Source: Oxytricha trifallax (Eukaryota > Ciliophora > Spirotrichea > Sporadotrichida > Oxytrichidae). Taken from it: a stretch of 64,000 bases of DNA. Under the pieces are notes generated by a model, which had not been told where the DNA came from, ran no database searches, and was given only the letters and a program-made list of their open reading frames with translations. Position numbers and translations under genes: made by a program. This document shows positions 35,484 to 45,559 of this stretch, one piece after another; the first letter of the stretch is position 1, and each line of letters starts with the position of its first letter. The DNA is taken from NCBI GenBank assembly GCA_000711775.1, contig ARYC01000071.1:1-64000 (forward strand). Direction: 5' to 3'.

Positions 35484-35850
35484 ATGATATATTTTAAGGA
35501 AAATAGAGAATTATAACAATTTGATTAACAATATTAACAATAGTAATAATATGAATAGAAAATGTAAATCTTAAAAATCAGTTTCATCTCCTCCAATACC
35601 TAGTTTTGCAATTTTTTCTTATCATCCTGTTGCTTCCTTTGCCTCTTCTTTGCAGCCTCTTGTGAAGTCTTTGCCTTCAGCCATCACCACTCTTGCCAGG
35701 TACAACCTATAAAAAAAATAATTTCAGATATGTTTTTTGTAACTTACATTTTTTGTGAGTGACACTGCACATTCTGATCAGACATTTTTATTATTTCTAA
35801 TATTGTTAATATTATTGTTATAATTCTCTATTTTCCTTAAAATATATCAT
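35484..35850 (-). mobile_element. Microgene element copy 5, inserted in the transposase gene
   Basis: A 367-bp unit with good inverted ends: ATGATATATTTTAAGGAAAA on the left and its exact inverse ending 35850, continuing AGAGAATTATAACAAT. It carries the small gene on the minus strand and lies beside a (TA)n tract. It is the best-preserved copy of the 24391-25132 type. Confidence 0.75.
35570..35790 (-). CDS. Microgene protein with conserved intron
   Basis: ATG then SDQNVQCHSQK, then an intron with GTAAGTTACAAAAAACATAT at the donor and TTTTTATAG at the acceptor (about 35709-35748). After that the sequence is GTTGTACCTGGCAAGAGTGG. Splicing in the simplest phase gives MLYLARVVMAEGKDFTRGCK and a TGA near 35640. 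Another frame stays open as LKAKTSQEAAKKRQRKQQDD, then KKKLQNQVLEEMKLIFK. The second frame is the one conserved with the 24.5-kb copy, so it is the likelier product and a frame break or alternative splice must lie upstream. Lys/Gln-rich and hydrophilic; function unknown. Confidence 0.4.
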
Positions 35851-35884
35851 AAATAATATATATATTATATATATATATATATAA
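35849..35884. repeat. (TA)n microsatellite
   Basis: About 14 TA units beside the inserted microgene element and inside the split transposase gene. Confidence 0.7.
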
Positions 35885-37019
35885 CAGTCTGTAGTGTTGA
35901 TTGAGAAAGATTTGATCATATTTTCACTCTAAGCCTACTTTTTGCTTATTCATACAATAAAACAGCTTAAGTCTTCAGGACTATCCCTCCCCTGTTTATT
36001 ACACAGTTAGGGTATTTTGGAGCCCATGCTTTTATAGAAGTCTGAAAAGGTTTAAAAATTATCTCGTCGATATAAATATCTTTTTGTGACTATTAACTTG
36101 TTTTAATAGGGTTCTGAAGCTAGACAATCTCTACACGTACACCCTTTGAGTTTAATTATGATGATCTTATAACTAGTTTTCATGATTTTATATATGATTT
36201 TATTATTTCTATAGATTGTATCTAGCTGAGAAGCAGTAAGATGGTACTATGGGTACCTATTATTTACAAGGAGCTCGGCTTTCAAGAGAAAGTCCTTTCT
36301 GCCTATCTAACATTTAAGAGGGAGAAATTGTGCGTTTGAATTATTCCGGCAGAGATTTAGTTCTTGTCTCATAGTCTTTCTTAATCTGATTAGATTCATC
36401 AAGTTTTTGGGGAAAATATTTTCAAACCTAATTTTGAGTAATGCCAAGGATAGAAGATAAAGTCCTGTAGCTTGCCAGACCGTTTTATATTAAAGTTATA
36501 GATTAGACCCATAACGCTTTACTTAGAAAAAATTATGATTATATTTAAAGAAATAAAAAAATAGGTTATAAAAATTATAATACTCCCTAATTTTACTTTC
36601 TTTTCAAAGAGTTTATCACAAATCAAAAGTAGTCGCATATTGACAAAATATATGATATTTATTTACTTAGATAACAATCATCTTAAATTCATACTGAATG
36701 TGACTGAAGTTTGTCTTCCATTCACAATTTAGCATCTATAAACAACGGAAGAATAAATAATAAATATAATCTCAAGCCCAGCTCAACCATTTCTAGAAAT
36801 TCTATATTCTGAAATTTAGACATTCTAAATATCCTCACTAAATGAAAGATAATTAAGAAAATTTAGAAAATTTTTTCTTACAAAATTTAAACTGAATTAA
36901 TTAGACATTTTAGATCATACAAAATTATACTTTACTCTTTGTTTTCTCTATCATAATCCATATTCTATTTAATTTTTTTATTTTGTTTAATTAAATTCCT
37001 AATAGTTTTTGCATTTTAA

Positions 37020-37450
37020 AAGTTTTAAATTTCCTGATCTTTAGTAATCTAATAATTACAATTTATAATATAAAATTAGTAAAATTATAAGAAATTAAAT
37101 AGAATTAATCAATAATGGAAAAGTGTCTTAACAAAAGATGTCAAGTCATTCACAATAAATGTTAGTTACAAAAAACATATATAAATTTTTTATTTTTCTT
37201 ACAGGGGTTGCACCTGATAAAATTAAGAGTGGAAGTTGACAGATATTTCACAAAACGACAAAAAGACAAGCCACTGAAGAAGAATGATTAAGATTAAACA
37301 ACAAATGATTGTAGTGTTTTCAACACAGTAACTGTTTTTAGATTTTAAGTTTTGCATTTCACAATAAGTATTCCTATTCAGATATTAAATTTTCATATAA
37401 ACTTAAACATTTTCACTTATTTTCATAAATAATAACTTAACTTTAAATAA
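37020..37450 (+). mobile_element. Microgene element copy 7 (divergent)
   Basis: Plus strand: ATG SSHSQQ, then GTTAGTTACAAAAAACATAT…TTTCTTACAG (donor GTTAGT instead of GTAAGT), then GGGTTGCACCTGATAAAATT. Exon 2 reads VAPDKIKSG before a TGA, or in another frame a Lys-rich stretch. The ends are not well defined. Confidence 0.4.
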
Positions 37451-40004
37451 ATTGGGTTCTACATATATCTACAAATAACAATCATATACTAGATACACTA
37501 ACTAGAAAACTGAAAAAAATAATGTAAGTACTTTAAAAGAATATATATCTCACTTTTAAATAATAGTTATTGGCATTTTCTTTTAGTTTTACATGCAAAT
37601 TTTAAACTATTCTCAATTATATTGAATTAAAGTTACAGTACATTAAAGAGCTATTATTTTTCATATCTCCGAACCATTGTTAAATTCTAATTTACTTTTA
37701 ATAGATTATATACTTTACTTATGTAGTTCTAAACAGAATATCAAAGGAATTGGAAAATTATGTTAAAAATCTTTTTTTGAGTTCTAATTTAAAACACAAG
37801 CTTTTATAAGTTGGTAATATTTCCTAATTACATCAATTTTAATTATCATTTATTTGTCTCTAAAACTCGATGAGAGTGTTTTCCTAAATTTGTTTTAGAA
37901 AAATCAAAATTTCCATGAAATTTACACTTACAAACAAATTAGAATGGATATATATATAATAATTAGTAGGGTAAAACTGATATATTCTATTTTGGAAGTA
38001 TAAATATTGTTTTTTAAACCAACCTATAGAACAAATAGTTTTTAATTATTCATGAATACTACTTTACTTTATTTTAATTTTAGAATAATTGAATTTAGCC
38101 TTAATTAGTCAATATTAATTAGATACAAATTTATTTAAATTATTCTGTAAACATTTAATATTAAGAATTGTTTGAGAAATGCATTTCTTTTTTTTTACCG
38201 ACGATATTAAACTATGTTAAGGGAACAAAAATTAAAAAGTTGTACTTTGATACCATTCTTTGAATTAACTTAATTTAGGTCTCATAGATTTTATATTTAC
38301 TGGGGATATATTTTAGGATAACTTTTAAATCTTAAAAAATAAAGTTAAATTTTGCATGTATTTAAAATTTATATACTCTTTCAATATTTCTAATTAATGA
38401 TCATCAATTTAAGATTAAATAGTTGCTATAATAAATCATGATAAAATATATTAAATGAATTTAAAAAAACTGAACTTTATTTTTCATGCAAGTATCATAG
38501 ATAAAGAGTGTAATCCTTGAAATAATTAAGAGATACAACTCTATTTGTTTAGAATCGACAAGTAACTGTAGTGATCAAATGGATTACTTTATCACAATAT
38601 TGAATATATTTATAAAAAACTAAAAAATTAACTTAGATTTTAACATTTTTAAATTACTTTTTTTAAAATTAAAATATATATTGTTATTTATTTTGAGGAA
38701 TAATAGTTTTTATTATTTGTAATAATGATTTATAAAAATTGGATATATAAATTTAGTTCTTGTAGGACATTATACTAATAATTAGTATACAACAACAAAA
38801 AAACATGTTTAATCTATTACTTTTGAATGATATAATATTCTTTTAAAGAAATGTGAAAAAAAATCTTATAACTTATAATTAAAAATGATAAAAAATAATT
38901 TAAAAATAAATAATTGATAAAGAGTAGAAAAGCAACTTTTTTTTAAGATTTGCTTTTTATAAGATCCCATAATTTATTTTAAATCATTTTTTTAAAAATA
39001 AATATAATATTGTTTTAATAATAATTATATTTTATTGAATTAACTTTATTTTATAATTATGAATTATTTTTTATATACTTAGTTGATCCACTAATTTTCG
39101 GAATAATTAAAGTTTAATTCATTGAATTAAATGATTTTTGAAATTATAAAAGAGTAGTTCTTGATTGCCCATCATATCTTATCTTATCTTTTAACTTTTA
39201 TTTTGAAATATCTAATTAATATGAATGCAAAATAAATTTTGGAATAAATAATGTAAATTTGATTGATAGAATTTTATAATTATTAGATAAATCAAACTGT
39301 ATATGTTTTTAATGTTCTGAAATTATGTTCTTTATTATATATTAATTATTTATATATTATAAATTAATTTTTAATAAATTTTAATGGCAATATTTACAAT
39401 TGAAAATGCAAGCAAATTAATGGAAATATTTAAGAAAAAACATTTTAACAAAAAAATAAAAAGAAAACCTAGCCAAAATTTTTATAATATAACAGAAAGT
39501 GAAAATATTATTAGCAAATCAATATATTCAAACTCTCATCTTTCTTAAAAATTTATTTAACCCCAAAACTAAACTTCAAAAATTAGTTTAAAACATTTTA
39601 ACCAAGATAAATTAAAAGTTTCATGAGTAACCTGTTAATAGCTTTAGTTTATTTGTAAAAAAATAGAAATCAAAAATGGATTAAAAGTATAAATGATAGA
39701 TCAAAATAAATAATTATAAATATTTCAATGAAAATATATAATAATAATAATAATACTACAACTTTATAAACTATTAAAATAAGAGACTTTATAATATTAA
39801 AACAGCTAATTACTATTATCAAAGCAAACATAGCTACAACCTAATTCAAATCAATAGTAAATTCTTTATTATAATTACTTATCAACTATTTTAGTAATAT
39901 AGTATCCTCTTATTTTTTTGATAATGGTAGAATTAACATAATAATTGAAAATTTTCAAAAAAAATAATTTAATGAATATTAATAGCAAAATTTAAATTCT
40001 TAAA
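37451..40004. other. AT-rich DNA without a recognisable gene
   Basis: No coding signal. Unusually poor in G+C even for this window. Confidence 0.5.
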
Positions 40005-40462
40005 ATAAATTATATTTTATAATATTGTAGGAATACATTCGATTTGGGAAAATGAATTTAAATTAAATTAATTAAATATTAAAATCATGGCAGTTATCAA
40101 AACCAAAGTGACTTAAAATTCAAAAATAAATGGATTCTACGGTAGATCCCGCAATTTTAGCTGGACTTTACTATTGGCAATATTCCTGAATCATCCCAGG
40201 AAGCGAGATATTTTGATTTTGAGCTAACTCCCAAAAATAGTATAATGGGTTTTTCTCGCTTGGGAGATGAGATAAAATCATTATAGCAATAACAACCACC
40301 GTCTCATTTTTAATGCGCTATCCAGAGAGTATAATATTGTCATGGTTTGTAGACATTTTCCAAAAACATAACTGAAGGTAATTAATAATTAATTAATTTT
40401 AATTTTAATTCATTTTCCCAAATCGAATGTATTCCTACAATACAAAAAATAAAAATATAATT
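40005..40462. mobile_element. Inverted-repeat unit with an open frame of unknown origin
   Basis: The ends are inverted over about 65 bp. The left carries ATTGTAGGAATACATTCGAT and TTGGGAAAATGAATTTAA; the right is the inverse, ending near 40440 and then a further A/T-rich match. Between them the plus strand has a TGA-free frame with IPESSQEARYFDFELTPKNS, IMGFSRLGDEIKSLQ and HGLQTFSKNITEG. It has no start or stop inside the unit, so it looks like a gene fragment. I do not recognise it. Confidence 0.6.
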
Positions 40463-40557
40463 TAAGATTTAATAAAAACAAAGAACATTGGATTATGTAT
40501 GATTATGGAAAGATCTTAATATTTATATTTTATCTCAAAAAATTGCCAACTTTAGTA

Positions 40558-41458
40558 ATCATATTAAGCAAGTATATTCGAAATGTGGAAGTTGTTACAA
40601 CAAAATTCAAAAAACTATAGAATTAGAATTATATTAAATCAAATTTTATTACAATATAAAAGGAAAAATGGGATTCAATGTTCTTCAAAGCTTGGTAAAG
40701 ATTTATGGGCAAGAAAGAAAAAATATTCTTATGGTCGGTCTCGATGCTGCATGTAATACCACCATCCTCTAAATACTCAAATTCGGTGATGTCATCAGAA
40801 CCATTCCAACCATCTGCTTCAATGTCGAAAATGTTGATTTCAAGAAACAGTTTCACAGTATGGGATGTAGGCGATCAAGACAAGATCATTCTTCTATGCA
40901 GACACTACTACTATAATACTTAAGGTCTTATCTTCGTCGTTGACTCCAATGATAGAGACAGAGTTGATGATGACAGAAAAGGTACACAAGATGATTATTG
41001 AGGAGGAACTCAAGGATGCGGTTCTCTTGATATTCGCCAACAAGCAAGATCTACCAAGATCTTTGACCTGCCCAAGAATTACTGATAAGCTCGGATTCCA
41101 CACCATTAGAGATAGAACTTGGTACATCCAAAGCACTTGCGTTTTTATAGGTGATGCTCACTACGAAGGTCTCGACTAGATCTCCAAGAATTTTGTCGCA
41201 AAATGAAATGCTTAAAGGTATTCCAGTTTGTGCATGCTTTTTTGAACTGTAAAATCCGATTAAGTAATCAATCACTCTTGAATATAGCGAGCTATTGCAT
41301 TTCTTTATAAATATATGTTTAATTCAGTTAGTACCATGTTAAAAATAACTCACTTTTTTTAAGTAAAATATGATTAATTTCTAATTCAATAGTTTTTTTT
41401 AATTTGGTAGTAACAACTTCCACATCTCGAATAAACTTGCTTAATATTAAAAATAAAT
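40558..41458. mobile_element. Inverted-repeat unit enclosing an Arf gene copy
   Basis: The left arm (about 40558-40655) and right arm (about 41360-41458) are inverted copies. They share ATATTAAGCAAGT(A/T)TATTCG, then A(A/G)ATGTGGAAGTTGTTAC and AAAACTAT(A/T)GAATTAGAA, at roughly 85% identity over 90 bp. The enclosed 800 bp is nearly all Arf coding sequence. It lies within 100 bases of the unit at 40005-40462. Confidence 0.7.
40668..41206 (+). pseudogene. Arf small GTPase copy, full length but broken
   Basis: Arf GTPases recruit vesicle coats and are N-myristoylated on Gly2. The copy starts MGFNVLQSLVKIYGQ with Gly2 kept. It continues MVGLDAACNTTIL, where the P-loop GLDAAGKT has lost Gly and the essential Lys, then VIRTIPTICFNVENVDF (switch 1). 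A frameshift near 40850 follows, then SFTVWDVGDQDKI (WDVGGQ with one Gly changed), YNTQGLIFVVDSNDRDR, a second shift near 40975, AVLLIFANKQDLP (the NKQD box), WYIQST (for WYIQAT/STCA) and HYEGLDQISK. It stops at TGA 41204-41206. The length, about 180 codons, is that of normal Arf (181). It has no introns. Two shifts and a lost P-loop make it non-functional. Confidence 0.9.
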
Positions 41459-41949
41459 TCCAGATTATCCGAAAATATCTGAAATATTAATCAGAATAAG
41501 AATTTAATTAAATAATTAATTTTAAGAAAGTTGTAGTAGAAAACTAATTTAATTCTTTGAAACTTTAACAAACCATTATAATTGTTTGAAAATAAATAGT
41601 ATAAAAAATAAAATTGATTGTATCATTATTATTAAAATTTATGAAAAATTATTTATTTTTAACTACAAGGACTATAATGTGAAAATAATAAATATTTCTT
41701 TAAATATTTCTTTAATTACGAATTACAATAATTATTACCTTTAATTATTTTATAGTTTTACTATTTTCAATTATGTTAATTATCTTTCTTCTCTGATAAA
41801 TGACTTAGATCACACTCCATCAAATTTATTATCTAGGAAAATAAAACCGGCAAAGCACTTTTAAAATGTGCAAATGTTCATTTTCAAATAGATTTGAAAT
41901 TTAAACTTTTATTATCTTAAGTAATTAAGCTAGAATTCATGATTTTTTT

Positions 41950-43160
41950 ATGAAGAGAGGCAAAGGAACCTTGAGGATTTGATTTAATTAAATAAGAGAT
42001 TTTCTTTATGTTCCTCAACCTCACTTCAAGTTTATCTAATCTCCATGAATGAGCTATACCATCATGAATAATCTTCTAGGAATAATAAGCTTTATCAACC
42101 CTCATTCAAGGGGTCTCAATTGTTTTTTCATAATAATTAAAGGATAATCTAAAAATTTCCATATTTATAGTCAACTTGGTAAATGGTTATCAGAAGAATT
42201 GATAGTAAGAACTTTGAAATGGAAATTAAATGGCTTAAATGATATTCTCCATGCAAAAAGGAAGGGACATGGAATCTCAGACTCAAGCATCTGTCTTTTG
42301 AGTAGAGATAAGCGAAAATCTTAATTTCAAAGGTAATTCTTTGATATTTATTCAATTTGGGCTGTTGTAAATTTCTCAATCTCTACGATCAAAATCATAT
42401 CACGTTATTTTCTGTTTTAATATGCGTTTTATTTAGGGCAAAGGTTGTCCTTCTGTAATCCTTTAAAGATATTCTTTGAGATACAAAGAAAATAACTCGA
42501 TAAATTCTAATCTAAACTACCTAACATTGATTAATAGAATTTCATTATATTTTGGATCTTTTACTGATTCCCAAGACACCTGAAACTTATCCAAGATTTG
42601 CAGCCATCCTTATCATTGGCATTTTTATTTATTATGATGGTATTCTTATTTTTTTATGATACTTAAACTATTTAGTGACTTCTTCACCTCAATAAGACCA
42701 AAAAGTTGGCTTGGAGTTGGATTTTTTAGAGACATCCAGTGAAATATAAAACTTAATCTCTTTATAAATTTTTGCATTTTTTCTATAATAAAATATGGGT
42801 CATTAGTGTATCCTTTATATTATTTCTTCTCTTTCTATCAATGAATCTGAGTCTAATAGATACCTATTTTAAGACTTATTTCAGCGTATCAAAGAATTGC
42901 AAGCATCCAAGTCTTTTTTTAAGGAGATCACTAAACTGCATCTTAATATTTCATTGTCGGTATAAACCAATTTTGCAATATTTATGATCGATGTAACGTC
43001 TCAAAAATTACACAGTAACATTTTGAATCAAGCCACGATGTAACAGTTTTCAGAATCATGTTGTCCCAAAACATACACGATTAGGAGTAGAAAATACAAG
43101 ACGAAGTCTTAATGATCCTCCGGGCTCCAGGCAATATTTTGTTCGAGATTTAATAGCCAT
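41950..43160 (-). pseudogene. Coding-like remnant, unknown protein
   Basis: The minus strand keeps several long open stretches in the ciliate code. They include MQFSDLLKKRLGCLQFFDTL with IRLRFIDRKRRNN, KFQVSWESVKDPKYNEILLI, FIELFSLYLKEYLQ and LPQIKRILKQ. Frames change at least three times. The Lys/Leu-rich helical composition gives no family. It might be a decayed transposon gene or part of a cytoskeletal-type host gene. Confidence 0.35.
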
Positions 43161-43978
43161 TAGCAGCTTTATTAATATAAGTTTCTATTTATAAATAATT
43201 TAATATTAATAAAATTATTATGAAATAATTTTACACTACTACCAATATTTACCAATTAGATTAATAAGACTATTATAATAAGACTATTAGAATTTATAAT
43301 AAATTAATATTGATATGATAGGTAACTTTATAATAAAGCATTTTAAAATATTCATATGATTTTAAATATAGTTTTAACAATCTTATTTATCGATCAAAAC
43401 TAATACTTTTACCAAATCAAGTTAAGAAATTTGTAGTAACTGCTCTTCTACCTCTATATCTAATACTGATATAGTAATATATTATATTCATTACATTAAA
43501 CTTTGCAAAAGGAGTTAAATACACGCTAATTCCTCGATATTTTTAGTTTTAAATTTGTTTAAATAAATAATAGATATTTTTATCATTATAATTGATAAAA
43601 CATTTAATAAAAGAAGGCATAAGTTATGAAAAAATATCAAGATAATAAAAAAGATAGTTTTGTTTTTTATAAATTTTACATCGAAGACACGGATAATTAT
43701 TTAACAAGATATAATTATAAAATAATAACAATTATCAAGGGATGAAATTTTGTGATAGAATCTTTAGTAAGAAAGGCATTTCATCGCCAATAAAGTTATT
43801 TATATTTATTTTTTTTTATAAAACCTCAGAATTATAAACAATAAATGACCAAAGCTTCTCTCGTAACAATTTAAATAATAAATGGTTTTATTCAAATTTT
43901 TATTTTTTTTTAGTATCATATTGTAATGTTATTTATGTTTAAGTAAAAGTTATATTGATTAAGGAACTTAAATTAAAA

Positions 43979-44003
43979 TATAATAATAATAATAATAATA
44001 ATT
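43979..44003. repeat. (TAA)n microsatellite at the 3' end of the 477-aa ORF unit
   Basis: About eight TAA units. On the sense strand of the neighbouring minus-strand ORF this is a (TTA)n tail. A small hairpin (GAGGTC…GACCCC, 44014-44030) lies just before it. Confidence 0.7.
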
Positions 44004-44110
44004 AGATCACATTGAGGTCTCTGGGACCCCCGATCTTAGTTGCTTTTTTAATTTGAATAAGGGAAAAGCCCTTTTAGTTAGTTGGAGATTCACTCCTGTA
44101 TACTGAGATT

Positions 44111-45544
44111 TCATCTTCTTTTGTTGTTTCTTCTTTTGCCTCCTCTCTTTGGTCCAGAGTGTAGGATTTGAACTGTTTCTCCTTAGTCTCTGAACTTGAA
44201 TTGAGTGTCAAAGTGTTTGACATTGATTGAAAACTTCAGTTCTTTGGAAGCGATGAGGCCTTTACATCTTGTAGTGATTAGTTGGACTAGGTCACTTTTC
44301 ATGAAGTGAGTGTGTTTCTGGAGACATTTGACGTAAATTTCTACTTTGTTTAGGTGTTCGTGGTAGTCAGCTGATACTGACACGCAGCTAGCTTCATTGG
44401 CTGTTATGTTTTTCATTAGTATCATTACTAAAAGTCTGAAGAGTTCTAGGGTGGTGGTTTTTGTGTCTTCCATTGCATTTAGTTTCTCTTTAATGTCTGC
44501 TTTGAGTTGATCGTCACTTTTGTTCATCCATCCTAAGAGAGTATCTTTGGACAGGTTTTGGATCATGGCGTTGATGACATTCGAGAAGTCTTTGATATGT
44601 CTAAAGAGCTAGGTGTTGATTGCGTTTAACCATATTGAAATGCATGATTCTCTAGTGTCGAATCTGTTAATCAACTATGCTTTAGTGATAGTCTGCATAT
44701 CTTTAAGGTTGCTGACTTATTAATTATAATTTTAAAATTAATTGTCGCTATTTAATACTAATTTTTAAGGCTAGTCCTTTGATTTTTAATTTGGTATTTA
44801 GTACCCCATGTTACCGATGACGTATTTGACGTTTGCATCTTCGCAAATTTTTCGGTAGTGATTCCTTAGTCCTTCTGAGAATTCGGACTGACTATCTATA
44901 TAGTATGTATGTTGGCTGGAGTCTTCCTTGACTAATGGGTCTTTGTCGCAGGCGTCGTATTCTTGTTGTTCCTCGACTGAGCTCCAGTCTTCTTAATTGT
45001 CAGAGTAGAGTACTTTTTTTGTTATAAGTCTACTATTTCTGTTAGAATCGTTAAGGTTGTTTTCGTATTCTCGATAATTTTTTTCAAAGTCTTCGAGCTC
45101 TTTTTGGTGTTAACTGTCTCTGATCACATAGTGGTCTGAGAGTGTGTGGGAGTGTGGTACTTGGATATCCTCTATTTGAGGAGGAGGGCCTGATGAGGAA
45201 GTTATTGTTTCCTCTGTCTTAGTCTATGGTCTGATGAATTTATTGTTGATAGCTATCAGTCTTAGCATTTGGAAAAGTTGTTGGGTCCATAGTTAGACTT
45301 AGTCTTCCTTGTTTTCCGTGACGTATTGGAGTTTAGTGAGATGTATTTAGAATTAATTTAGAGTGGAATAGCCTTTTTTACTAGTTTTCTGGAAATGAAA
45401 GTTAAGATTTCTAATATGTGTAGCCCCCATTATTCCTTGTTGGTTTTTTATGATATCTATAGTATATTGTGCTAGGTGATGTGTTTAGTTATTCTCAATG
45501 TCACCTTAAATGATATCTCTTTGTATTTAGCTCAGTATACCCAT
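44111..45544 (-). CDS. Unbroken 477-residue protein, retroelement-ORF-like
   Basis: ATG at 45542-45544, stop TGA at 44111-44113, with no frame break; about 27 internal TAA/TAG codons are read as Gln. The N-terminal half is Gln/Asn- and acid-rich with a Pro patch (SSSGPPPQ). The C-terminal half is helical (INRFDTRESCISIWLNAINT, MIQNLSKDTLLGWMNKSDDQ, LELFRLLVMILMKNI). The end is strongly basic: SGPKRGGKRRNNKRR. Helical domain plus basic tail, a short 3' region with a hairpin, and a (TTA)n tail together suggest a gag-like or LINE ORF1-like nucleic-acid-binding protein, but no known domain was recognised. It is the best-preserved large frame in the window, unlike the decayed genes around it, so it is recent or under selection. 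Confidence 0.7.
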
Positions 45545-45559
45545 TCAATTAAAATATAA

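Larger units (their letters stand above)
35201..36399 (-). pseudogene. IS630/Tc1-type DDE transposase, split by a microgene element
   Basis: The likely ATG is at 36397-36399. The N-terminal DNA-binding part reads YPQYHLTASQLDTIYRNNKI, aligning with FPELKISAQSIANIYKRNG of the TBE transposase. The first catalytic Asp is in IYIDEIIFKPFQ followed by AWAPKYPN. The second is in EIFWDNLCNHHS, and the Glu in SEYHCIEEVFSRIKHHYKTL. The gene ends at TGA 35201-35203. The element at 35484-35850 interrupts it between the first and second Asp. One frame change lies near 36130. All three catalytic residues are still encoded, although the gene is broken. About 280 residues are readable without the insert, shorter than the 354 of the TBE protein. 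Confidence 0.8.
32442..36450 (-). mobile_element. TBE-like transposon with MT-A70 in place of the kinase (degenerate)
   Basis: Read on the minus strand, the gene order is transposase (forward), 22-kDa-like protein (reverse), zinc finger/MT-A70 (forward). This is the same order and orientation as transposase, 22-kDa and zinc finger/kinase in the TBE at 8794-12866. C4A4 ends were not found, so the limits given are those of the genes. The transposase is split by a microgene element at 35484-35850. Frame breaks in all three genes mean this copy is not autonomous. Confidence 0.7.
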
